The notes under the pieces: generated by a model
Seen by the model: only the letters and a program-made list of their open reading frames with translations
Told to the model about the DNA's origin: nothing
Databases searched by the model: none
Part shown: in pieces, positions 1 through 5,757 of the stretch
Layout: every line of letters starts with the position of its first letter
Numbering within the stretch: position 1 is the first letter of the stretch
Source of the DNA: an uncultured Collinsella sp.
GTDB lineage: Bacteria > Actinomycetota > Coriobacteriia > Coriobacteriales > Coriobacteriaceae
Direction of reading: 5' to 3'
Assembly: GCA_902475865.1 (NCBI GenBank)
Contig: CABSBK010000075.1
Coordinates: 1-6,092 of the forward strand
DNA length: 6,092 nucleotides
Program-made: the position numbers and the translations under genes

Positions 1-12
1 GATTGAGAGCGT

Positions 13-1395
13 ATGGCTGATACCGTATCTAAGCACATTGACATGACCACCGGCTCGCTGTGGCGCAATATTCCCCTGTTCGCCTTCCCCGTGGCCGCCA
101 CGAGCATCTTGGAACAGCTGTCGAACCTCATCGCCACGGTCATCATCGGTAACTTCTCGGGCGACCAGGGAACCCTCGCCATGGCGGCGGTCGGCTCCAA
201 TGTCCCGCTTACCAGTCTTATGCTCAACCTGTTTATTGGCATGTCGCTTGGCTCCAACGTGGTCATCGCCAATGCTCTCGTCCGCACTGCTCTGCACATG
301 GTCATACGCGCCGTCCCCACCTCGATTTTGATGGCGCTTGTAGGCTTTGTCGTCATCGCGCTGGGCGAGATCTTTGCCGAGCCCATGCTCGCCGCGCTCA
401 ACGTTCCCGCCGAAACCATGCCGCTCGCTTCGCTCTACCTGCGCGTCTTTTTGCTCAGCCTGCCCTCGATTTTGCTCTACAACTTTGAGGCCGCGATCTT
501 CCGCTCCGTCGGCATCACCCGCATGCCGCTGCAGGCGCTTGCCGTGTCCACCGTCCTCAACATTGGCCTGGATCTCATTTTTGTCCCCGTACTCCACTGG
601 GGCGTCGCGGGCGTCGCCATCGCCACCGCTATCGCCTACACCGTCAGCGCCGCCACGCTCTTTATCCGTCTGCTCAAGACCGACTCCGTCGTCCGCGTCA
701 CCCCGCGCGACCTGGCTATCGACCCCATCGCCCTCAAGCGCATCGTCAAGATCGGCCTGCCCGCCGGCATCCAAAGCGCTGTCTTTGCCGTCGCCAATAT
801 CATCATCCAATCCGCCATCAACAGCCTGGGCACCGAGGTCATGGCGGCATCGAGCGCCGCTATGAGCTTGGAGTACGTATGCTACAACCTGCTCAACAGC
901 TTTAGCCAGGCCTGCACCACCTTTGTGGGACAAAACCACGGTGCCCGCCAGATCGACCGCTGCACCAAAACGCTCAAGGTCTGCCTGGTCGAAGGCGGTA
1001 TCGTCGCGCTCACCACAATTATCGTTATTGTCGGCCTGGGGCGTGAGATCTTGTCGCTGTTCAACAGCGATCCCAACATCGTCTCAATCGGCTATATCCG
1101 CGTATGTTCGATCTTCCCGGCGTACGCCTTTAGCATGTTCTACGAAAACATGTCAGGCTACCTGCGCGGCTTTGGTATCTCGCTCACGCCCGCCCTCATC
1201 ACCATGATCTGCGTCTGCGGCATCCGCTTCTATTGGGTTTTCTGCGTGTTTCCGCACTTCCGCACCTTTGCGAACATCATGATGGTCTACCCCATCAGCC
1301 TGGGCACCACGGCATTCTTTATGGTCGTGGCGGTACTACTCTGCCACCCGGCACGCACCTATCGCGCCACCCAAGCCAAAGCGACAACCCGCTAA
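13..1395 (+). CDS. MATE-family multidrug/cation antiporter
   Basis: Predicted inner-membrane exporter of the MATE family, which uses a Na+ or H+ gradient to expel drugs or organic cations; the substrate cannot be read from sequence. At 460 residues it has the usual full length, with about 12 hydrophobic segments in two halves (MatE repeats at roughly residues 20-182 and 247-410). Family-like stretches include MTTGSLWRNIPLFAFP (11-26), IIGNF (44-48), LNIGLDLIF near 182-190, WGVAGVAIAT (196-205) and VGQNHGA (305-311). The start at 13 is supported by an in-frame TGA at 4-6, so the gene cannot extend upstream; the only ribosome-binding candidate is a weak GAGAG at 5-9. Any promoter lies outside the window. 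The gene converges with the LysR gene, leaving a 27-bp gap. The cytoplasmic loop around residues 88-102 departs from the usual glycine/acidic pattern (see findings). The family call is firm; the specific role is unknown. Confidence 0.93.
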   Translation: MADTVSKHIDMTTGSLWRNIPLFAFPVAATSILEQLSNLIATVIIGNFSGDQGTLAMAAVGSNVPLTSLMLNLFIGMSLGSNVVIANALVRTALHMVIRAVPTSILMALVGFVVIALGEIFAEPMLAALNVPAETMPLASLYLRVFLLSLPSILLYNFEAAIFRSVGITRMPLQALAVSTVLNIGLDLIFVPVLHWGVAGVAIATAIAYTVSAATLFIRLLKTDSVVRVTPRDLAIDPIALKRIVKIGLPAGIQSAVFAVANIIIQSAINSLGTEVMAASSAAMSLEYVCYNLLNSFSQACTTFVGQNHGARQIDRCTKTLKVCLVEGGIVALTTIIVIVGLGREILSLFNSDPNIVSIGYIRVCSIFPAYAFSMFYENMSGYLRGFGISLTPALITMICVCGIRFYWVFCVFPHFRTFANIMMVYPISLGTTAFFMVVAVLLCHPARTYRATQAKATTR

Positions 1396-1422
1396 ACACC
1401 GCTCTCAACGCCACGCCAGCCA

Positions 1423-2289
1423 TTAATTGACAATATGCGAGCTCATATAGTCGATAAAGTGCCTCGTGGCGATGGGCATGGTGTCCCAGCTGCGCCAGGC
1501 GGCCACCACGTCGCGCGAGGGGGCATGCACGATGGGCCGCACACGAATATCGGCTCGCATGCCCTCCACAGTACGACGGTAGAGCATGCTCACGCCTAGG
1601 CCCTCCTCCACCATCGCCATGATGGTGTAGTCGTCGGTCACCTCACTCGTCACGTGCGGCGACAGCCCATGCGCTGCGAATGCATCGAGCACCAGACTCT
1701 GTTCGCCCTCATCCAGCAGCACAAACGGCTCGGACGCCAGGTCGGCGAGTGTCACCTTTTCCCTTGCCGTCAGCGGATGCGCGGCCGGCAACAATGCCAC
1801 CAACTCGTCGTGATAGACGACGCGCTTCTCGAGCCCAGCGGTAAATCCGCGTGCCGTAAAACAAAAATCAACCACGCCATCGTGCACCCATTGAGCGTTG
1901 CGCGTGTAATCGCCCTGCTTGAGGGTAAAGTGCACGCCCGGATGCAGGGCCCCAAAGTCGCGGATCACACGTGGCAACACGGTTCGACTCACGTTGGTAA
2001 ACGTCGCGATACGAATATCAGTCGAAGAGAGCCCCAGCAGCTCCTGGCGCTTGCCCTCGAGCTCGGCCTCGGCAGTTACGATTTGGCGCAAATACGGCAG
2101 GTACTGCTTGCCGTCGCGCGTAAGCGACACACCCTGCTTGCCGCGCTCGATAATCGTGGTGCCCAGCTCGCGCTCGAGCGCCTTGACGGCCTGGCTCACC
2201 GCACTTTGCGTATAGCCCAGCTCGTCCGCCGCACGTTTCAGGCTGCCGCAATCGACCACCATACAAACAATCTGATACCGCGATGCCAT
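1423..2289 (-). CDS. LysR-type transcriptional regulator
   Basis: A 288-residue LysR-type regulator, the normal length for the family. Residues 1-60 form the winged helix-turn-helix: the pattern CGSLKRAADELGYTQSAVSQ (14-33) is the classic LysR recognition region, followed by KALERELGTTIIER. Residues about 90-288 are the periplasmic-binding-protein-like effector domain, beginning DIRIATF and containing the common HPL (171-173) and MVEEGLGVSMLYR (226-238) stretches. The effector cannot be inferred. The start at 2289 is backed by a GGAGG Shine-Dalgarno (plus-strand CCTCC at 2294-2298) four bases upstream. It is transcribed divergently from the EamA permease across 158 bp, so that permease is its most likely target; autoregulation is also likely because a dyad overlaps a candidate -10 box. 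Its 3' end faces the MATE gene, which could be a second target but has no shared promoter with it. Family certain; targets inferred. Confidence 0.94.
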   Translation of the reverse strand: MASRYQIVCMVVDCGSLKRAADELGYTQSAVSQAVKALERELGTTIIERGKQGVSLTRDGKQYLPYLRQIVTAEAELEGKRQELLGLSSTDIRIATFTNVSRTVLPRVIRDFGALHPGVHFTLKQGDYTRNAQWVHDGVVDFCFTARGFTAGLEKRVVYHDELVALLPAAHPLTAREKVTLADLASEPFVLLDEGEQSLVLDAFAAHGLSPHVTSEVTDDYTIMAMVEEGLGVSMLYRRTVEGMRADIRVRPIVHAPSRDVVAAWRSWDTMPIATRHFIDYMSSHIVN

Positions 2290-2298
2290 CGTGCCTCC

Positions 2299-2324
2299 AC
2301 ATCGATGTAGCTGTAAAACGTTTT
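2299..2324. promoter_or_regulatory. Two perfect 10-bp palindromes in the lysR leader
   Basis: ACATCGATGT (2299-2308) and AAAACGTTTT (2315-2324) are both perfect palindromes, with centres 16 bp apart. They lie just upstream of the lysR Shine-Dalgarno, inside its probable 5' leader. They could be protein-binding sites, but two 10-bp palindromes may also be chance; no protein can be assigned from sequence alone. Confidence 0.3.
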
Positions 2325-2348
2325 GCCAGGGCTTTTTCTGCCAACATT

Positions 2349-2367
2349 AGTATTTCTTAATCATACT
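2349..2367. promoter_or_regulatory. Candidate LysR operator, AGTAT-N9-ATACT, over lysR -10 box
   Basis: A perfect 5-bp inverted repeat, AGTAT (2349-2353) and ATACT (2363-2367), with a 9-bp spacer sits in an AT-rich patch of the divergent lysR-permease intergenic region. LysR proteins typically bind interrupted dyads of about 15-19 bp between divergent genes. On the minus strand, TATGAT (plus ATCATA, 2360-2365) matches five of six bases of the -10 consensus and overlaps the right arm, which would suit autorepression. No convincing -35 for lysR is visible. On the plus strand, TTGCCA (2323-2328) and TAGTAT (2348-2353) resemble -35 and -10 boxes for the permease, but their 19-bp spacing is poor. 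Confidence 0.4.
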
Positions 2368-2447
2368 GAAGATACATTCGCTTTACTACATCCACATCTG
2401 GGAGCAGAATCCTTTTTGCGAAACCGTTCTGTAACAAAAGGAGTCCC

Positions 2448-3350
2448 ATGGATCGCAAAAAAGCAATCGCGCTCTCATTTTCCGTTCCCGTCGCATGGGG
2501 CTTTTCGTACCCTCTCATGAAGATCGGCATGGACAGCATGAACGCCACGAGCATCGTTGCGCTGCGTTGCATTATCGCCTTTGCGGCTTGTCTGCTGCTC
2601 TTCCACAAGCACGCGTTGCGCATCAACCGTGACCTTATGGTCCGCGCCGCCATCATCGGCGCCATTATGGCAACCGAGCTCACCTGCATGTGCTTGGGCT
2701 CTAGCCTCACTTCTGCCTCCACTGCCGGCTTTTTGCAGAGCCTGACGGTCGTGATCGTGCCGTTTGCCAACGCCGCCTTGCTGCGCCGCGCCCCCGAACG
2801 CAAAGTGCTCGTCGGCACTACCATCGTCACCTGCGGTATGTTGCTGCTCTCGGGCGCCGACTTCACCAGCCTGAACCCGGGCGCGCTCATCATGCTGCTC
2901 TCGGCTTTTATCTATGCCAGCCACATTATCGTGGCCAAGCGCTTTGTCGAGGAAGTCGATCCGCTTGCTCTGGGCGTTTGGCAGCTGGGCTTCGGCGGCT
3001 TATTCTCGGGTATCGCCGCATTCACCTTTGGCGGTTTCACGCTTCCCGGCACGCCTAGCGAGATTGTCGTTGTCGTCGCGCTCGCACTCATCTGCTCTGC
3101 CTATGGCTTTATCACCCAAACGCTCGTGCAGCCCCACGTGCCTGCCGAGACCACCGGCTTCGCCTTCTCGCTCGAGCCGGTATGCTCCGCCGTCTTCTCG
3201 TTCTTCCTGGTCGGCGAGGTCCTCAGCCCCATCGCCTTCTTTGGCGCCGCCCTCATCCTCACCGGCGTCATGGTGGCAACCGTCGAACTTCCGCACCTTC
3301 GCGCACATGGACAGGCTCGCATGGCAGGAGCGCCCGAGCACGTCTCGTAG
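2448..3350 (+). CDS. DMT-superfamily EamA-type permease
   Basis: A 300-residue inner-membrane transporter of the drug/metabolite (DMT) superfamily with two EamA repeats, at about residues 8-136 and 145-280, giving roughly ten transmembrane helices. Diagnostic features are the N-terminal WGFSYPLMKIGMD (17-29), the first-repeat region STAGFLQSLTVVIVPF (91-106) and the second-repeat signature EPVCSAVFSFFLVGE (243-257) followed by GAALILTGV. Members export amino acids, nucleobases, drugs or other metabolites; the substrate here is unknown. The start is fixed by a strong AAAAGGAG (2436-2443) five bases, GTCCC-type context, before ATG. It is divergent from the LysR gene, which probably controls it, and lies 88 bp upstream of ung in the same direction, so some readthrough into ung is possible. 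No strong T-tailed terminator follows it. The final residues after about 282 are a short hydrophilic tail. Confidence 0.93.
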   Translation: MDRKKAIALSFSVPVAWGFSYPLMKIGMDSMNATSIVALRCIIAFAACLLLFHKHALRINRDLMVRAAIIGAIMATELTCMCLGSSLTSASTAGFLQSLTVVIVPFANAALLRRAPERKVLVGTTIVTCGMLLLSGADFTSLNPGALIMLLSAFIYASHIIVAKRFVEEVDPLALGVWQLGFGGLFSGIAAFTFGGFTLPGTPSEIVVVVALALICSAYGFITQTLVQPHVPAETTGFAFSLEPVCSAVFSFFLVGEVLSPIAFFGAALILTGVMVATVELPHLRAHGQARMAGAPEHVS

Positions 3351-3376
3351 ACCCCACTCCTCATACAGCCGTGGCA

Positions 3377-3399
3377 TAAAGGCAACCGGTGCGCCTTTA
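3377..3399 (+). other. Stem-loop between permease and ung
   Basis: TAAAGGC (3377-3383) and GCCTTTA (3393-3399) form a perfect 7-bp inverted repeat around a 9-nt loop that itself contains the palindrome ACCGGT. No T-run follows, so a classical intrinsic terminator is unlikely. It directly abuts the candidate ung -10 box, and could act as an operator or as a weak attenuator of readthrough from the permease. Confidence 0.4.
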
Positions 3400-3403
3400 C
3401 AAT
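3398..3403 (+). promoter_or_regulatory. Candidate ung -10 box
   Basis: TACAAT matches five of six bases of the sigma-70 -10 consensus and lies 35 bp before the ung ATG, which would give a leader of about 30 nt containing the AAAGGAG Shine-Dalgarno (3428-3434). No good -35 is present at 16-18 bp upstream (ATAAAG, CATAAA and GCATAA are all poor), so the promoter is either weak or activator-dependent. Confidence 0.35.
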
Positions 3404-3438
3404 AGATGTCAACAGAGCATCTGACGTAAAGGAGCCCC

Positions 3439-4164
3439 ATGGACGCCGCGACCCGCGACCGCAACATAGCAACTTGGTTGGGCGATGCGCCGCAGCCGGT
3501 ACGTGACACTACGAACCAGCTGCTCGAGCGCATCGCCCTTTTGCGTGCCGAGCAAACCATCTACCCGGCACAAGACGACATCCTCAATGCCTTCGCCTAC
3601 ACGCCGGCCGACCAGGTCAAGGTTGTCATCTTGGGTCAAGACCCCTATCACGGACCCAACCAGGCAATGGGGCTGTCGTTCTCGGTCCCCGCGACGCAAA
3701 CCAAGTTGCCGCCGAGCCTGCGCAACATCTATAAGGAGCTCAAAGCCGATCTGGGCTGCCCCATTCCCGCCACGGGAGATTTAACACCATGGGCACAACA
3801 GGGCGTCCTGCTCCTCAACACTACGCTCACCGTGCGCGAGCATGCCGCGAACTCGCACGCCAAGCTGGGCTGGAGCACGCTCACCGACTACGTTATCGAA
3901 CGCTGCTGCCAGCTGCCCCAGCCGGTAGTCTTTTTGGCATGGGGCCGCTTTGCCCAGCAGATGGTCGAAGGCAAGCTCGCCGCAATCGGCGCGGGCAAGG
4001 CAACCGGCAAGTTCTGCCTGGCCTCTACGCACCCCTCGCCGCTTTCGGCCAACCGTGCCACGGCAGAACTCCCCGCTTTTATGGGGTCGCGCCCCTTCTC
4101 CGCTGCCAATCGGCTACTCGAACAGCACGACTCGGCCCCCGTCAACTGGACTTGCCTCAGCTAA
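3439..4164 (+). CDS. ung: Uracil-DNA glycosylase (family 1)
   Basis: Cytoplasmic base-excision-repair enzyme that removes uracil from DNA after cytosine deamination or dUTP incorporation. The 241-residue length fits family 1. All signature elements are present: the water-activating loop GQDPYHG (66-72) with catalytic Asp68 and Tyr70 that shuts out thymine; Phe81 for base stacking; PPSLRNIYKEL (91-101); LLLN (124-127) whose Asn127 reads uracil; and the HPSPLSA loop (198-204) with catalytic His198 and the DNA-intercalating Leu202. The start is set by AAAGGAG (3428-3434), four bases before ATG. It follows the permease by 88 bp, probably with its own promoter (TACAAT at 3398-3403). Its last 51 bases overlap the convergent SDR gene on the other strand; the ung C-terminus (ending near VNW) looks normal, so ung is probably the undisturbed partner. 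I expect a fully active enzyme. Confidence 0.97.
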   Translation: MDAATRDRNIATWLGDAPQPVRDTTNQLLERIALLRAEQTIYPAQDDILNAFAYTPADQVKVVILGQDPYHGPNQAMGLSFSVPATQTKLPPSLRNIYKELKADLGCPIPATGDLTPWAQQGVLLLNTTLTVREHAANSHAKLGWSTLTDYVIERCCQLPQPVVFLAWGRFAQQMVEGKLAAIGAGKATGKFCLASTHPSPLSANRATAELPAFMGSRPFSAANRLLEQHDSAPVNWTCLS

Positions 4165-4869
4165 AAATCGATACATCAAAAACGCGCCCTCATAATTGGC
4201 GATGGCCTCGTGGATGCCGGCCTCGCCGCCATCGATCAGCAGGCTCTGCCCGGTCATAAACCGGTTGGTCACGCCCACAAAGTAGATCCACTCGGCGATC
4301 TCTTGGGCGGTGGCCCAGCGTTTAAGCGGCGTGAGCTCCATAATCTGGTTCCACAGGTGTTCGTCTTCCATCACGCAACGGTTGAGCGGCGTGATAACGC
4401 CGCCCGGGTCCACACTGTTGGCGATGGCCTGCGGTGCCAGGCGGTTTGCAAGGTTCTTGGTGTAGGCGATAACGCCGCCCTTGCTGGCAGCATAGGCGGG
4501 AAACTCCGATCCCGTATGCCCGCTCGCCGACCCCACATTGACCACGGATTTGATAGCCGGCGCAGGCTTGGCGGCGAGCCCCTCCCCCACAAAGGCGTAG
4601 CGCTCGGTCACGTTGATGGTGCCACACAGGTTGGCGGCGATATCGTCGGCCGAATCCTGCGTACCGGCAACGTTCACGATCACTTGGGGTTCAAGGTCGC
4701 CTGGAAACGAGCCCGGCTCGCGGACATCAACAATCAGATGGCGGTAGCGCTCGTGTTCGATCGCCGCCGGCAGCAGATCAAAGCCCACGACCTCGTGACC
4801 CTCGTCCAAAAAGCGCTGCACGCATGCGGCTCCGATACCGCCCGAAGCGCCCGTGACCAAAACCCGCAT
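4114..4869 (-). CDS. SDR-family NAD(P)-dependent oxidoreductase
   Basis: A 251-residue classical short-chain dehydrogenase/reductase with one Rossmann domain. Visible are the cofactor loop TGASGGIG (6-13), Asp31 at the end of strand 2 (favouring NAD(H)), NVAG (66-69), Asn80, Ser114, the YAASK active site (Tyr126, Lys130) and DPGG (154-157). The stretch between NVAG and Asn80 is about ten residues shorter than in typical SDRs, as in the 3-alpha-hydroxysteroid dehydrogenase/carbonyl reductase subgroup; the substrate may be a steroid, alcohol or other carbonyl, but I cannot say which. It is the second gene of an operon behind the queuosine-precursor transporter: AAGGAG (plus 4875-4880) overlaps that gene's stop. 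The C-terminus runs about 36 residues past the usual DGG (213-215), and the last 17 are antisense to ung, so the true end may be disturbed (see findings). It is not related in sequence to known queuosine enzymes. Confidence 0.9.
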   Translation of the reverse strand: MRVLVTGASGGIGAACVQRFLDEGHEVVGFDLLPAAIEHERYRHLIVDVREPGSFPGDLEPQVIVNVAGTQDSADDIAANLCGTINVTERYAFVGEGLAAKPAPAIKSVVNVGSASGHTGSEFPAYAASKGGVIAYTKNLANRLAPQAIANSVDPGGVITPLNRCVMEDEHLWNQIMELTPLKRWATAQEIAEWIYFVGVTNRFMTGQSLLIDGGEAGIHEAIANYEGAFLMYRFLAEASPVDGGRVVLFE

Positions 4870-4881
4870 ACTTGCTCCTTA
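4870..4881 (-). promoter_or_regulatory. Stop/Shine-Dalgarno overlap coupling transporter and SDR
   Basis: On the minus strand the transporter's TAA stop (4881-4879) forms the start of TAAGGAG, whose AAGGAG is the Shine-Dalgarno of the SDR, five bases before its ATG. This fixes the SDR start and implies a single mRNA with translational coupling of the two genes. Confidence 0.8.
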
Positions 4882-5601
4882 GGCGGTTGCGTGACGCTCG
4901 AGGTACTCGGCGCCCACATTCTCGCGCTCCCAGCCACGCACGACCTTGTAGCCCACGGGGCTCAGGAAGACCTCGCACAGCAGCTCGGCAACAGCGCCGG
5001 TCAGCGAGCACATAAGGACCTGCACCCAGGTCCAACCAAAAAACGTGTGGCTTACCACAATGGCAAAGACCAGGTTGTCGATAAACTGGCCAACGCCCGT
5101 GGACACATAGGAACGGAAGGCGAAGCTCGCAAAGTTATTCTTTTTGAGCATACGACCGAGCGACTGGTTGAGCGTGGAGTTAACCACGGCAGAAACGAGC
5201 ATTGCCAGCGAAGAGCCCAGCACCACGTACCAGGTGCCGCCGATGGTGGCGTTAAGAGCGGTGTTGACCTCGATCATACCCGTGTCGTAGTAGGCGCCCC
5301 ACATGCCGGGCGTGAGCGAGCATGCCCAAAAGCACAGGCTCACGGCAAGGTTGACCGCCAGTGCGAGAATAGAGATTTTGATGGATGCCTTGGCGCCAAA
5401 GCGCTTGCAGATCATGTCCTGGCACAAAAACGAAACCCAGCTCACCACAAAGCCGCAATCGAGTGCCAGATACGGCAGGCTGATAAGCTCCTTGTTGGCC
5501 AGCAGGTTCATCATGATGACGCTCACGAAAAACAGCGAAACCGTTGCCGCGGGAATGCTCCGCAACAGGACCTTGTAGTCCTCCATGACCTTCTTGATCA
5601 T
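4879..5601 (-). CDS. Queuosine precursor transporter (VUT/YhhQ family)
   Basis: A 240-residue integral membrane protein of the VUT/DUF165 family, whose member YhhQ imports the queuosine precursors preQ0/preQ1 for tRNA wobble-base modification. About six transmembrane segments are visible (roughly residues 18-35, 45-60, 74-95, 122-145, 165-188 and 194-216). Family-typical stretches are NLLANKE (32-38), QDMICKRFGAKASIK (61-75) and RSYVSTGVGQFIDNLVF (163-179), the last being the conserved Ser/Gln/Asp helix of the family. The start is backed by AAAGGAG (plus 5608-5614), six bases upstream of ATG. It has its own promoter (5687-5715) and a structured leader resembling a preQ1 riboswitch, which supports the queuosine assignment independently. 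It is translationally coupled to the downstream SDR. Some VUT members are instead ECF-type or archaeosine-related importers, so the precise substrate (preQ0, preQ1, queuine) is inferred. Confidence 0.9.
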   Translation of the reverse strand: MIKKVMEDYKVLLRSIPAATVSLFFVSVIMMNLLANKELISLPYLALDCGFVVSWVSFLCQDMICKRFGAKASIKISILALAVNLAVSLCFWACSLTPGMWGAYYDTGMIEVNTALNATIGGTWYVVLGSSLAMLVSAVVNSTLNQSLGRMLKKNNFASFAFRSYVSTGVGQFIDNLVFAIVVSHTFFGWTWVQVLMCSLTGAVAELLCEVFLSPVGYKVVRGWERENVGAEYLERHATA

Positions 5602-5607
5602 TATGTA

Positions 5608-5656
5608 CTCCTTTGGTTTTAGGTTTAACGAGCAGGATATCGGACCCGAACTGCTC
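5608..5656 (-). ncRNA. Candidate preQ1-I-like riboswitch in transporter leader
   Basis: On the minus strand GAGCAG (5656-5651) and CTGCTC (5635-5630) form a perfect 6-bp stem (P1) around a 15-nt loop starting TTCGGGTCC. An A-rich tail (GTTAAACCTAAAACC) follows and runs directly into the AAAGGAG Shine-Dalgarno. Loop GGU (5646-5644) can pair with tail ACC (5617-5615) as an H-type pseudoknot next to the Shine-Dalgarno, with a C immediately after the loop GGU where class-I preQ1 aptamers keep their ligand-reading cytosine. An alternative hairpin, GUCCGA with UCGGGU (two G-U wobbles), would use bases of both P1 and the pseudoknot and so exclude the aptamer fold. The gene controlled is of a family that preQ1 riboswitches regulate. 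Departures from the class-I consensus are a loop about 3 nt longer, a longer tail, and no clear ACACC segment; it may therefore be a variant or a look-alike. Confidence 0.42.
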
Positions 5657-5686
5657 GGACGCCCCGGTCTTGAGACGACGGTGGGT

Positions 5687-5715
5687 ATAATAGCCGCTCA
5701 CACGGCATAAGGCAA
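5687..5715 (-). promoter_or_regulatory. Sigma-70-type promoter for the queuosine transporter operon
   Basis: Read on the minus strand, TTGCCT (5715-5710; four of six to TTGACA) is followed by exactly 17 bp and then TATTAT (5692-5687; five of six to TATAAT). Transcription would begin near 5680, giving a leader of about 80 nt that contains the riboswitch-like fold and the Shine-Dalgarno. It is the best promoter in the window. Confidence 0.65.
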
Positions 5716-5720
5716 GCAAA

Positions 5721-5752
5721 CGGCGCGGCAGCCCCGCAGGACCACCGCGCCG
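5721..5752 (-). terminator. GC-rich hairpin downstream of prfC
   Basis: CGGCGCGG (5721-5728) and CCGCGCCG (5745-5752) are a perfect 8-bp inverted repeat around a 16-nt loop, beginning five bases after the prfC stop. On the minus strand it is followed by TTTGCTT, a broken T-tract, so it is a plausible but weak intrinsic terminator for prfC. The transporter -35 box begins only five bases beyond it, so the two functions are packed side by side. Confidence 0.6.
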
Positions 5753-5757
5753 ATACG

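Noticed and set aside
1396..1422. A bidirectional terminator between MATE and LysR genes
   Set aside because: The 27-bp gap has no convincing inverted repeat with a T-tract.
1654..2310. A 218-codon plus-strand frame opposite the LysR gene
   Set aside because: The LysR protein on the other strand is unmistakable; this frame has no ribosome binding site or recognisable domain.
2475..2924. Minus-strand frames opposite the EamA permease (also 2357-2893)
   Set aside because: These are antisense shadows of a clear membrane-protein gene, with low-complexity composition.
4210..5622. A 470-codon open frame on the plus strand
   Set aside because: It lies wholly antisense to the SDR and transporter genes, both of which have clear family motifs and ribosome binding sites. 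Its composition (His, Arg, Gly, Gln rich) is typical of a reverse-frame artefact in GC-rich DNA.
5602..5680. preQ1 class II riboswitch
   Set aside because: The CCAAAGGAG ending resembles class II, but there is no CUUCUUU-type loop to mask the Shine-Dalgarno and no second internal hairpin before it; the class I arrangement fits better.
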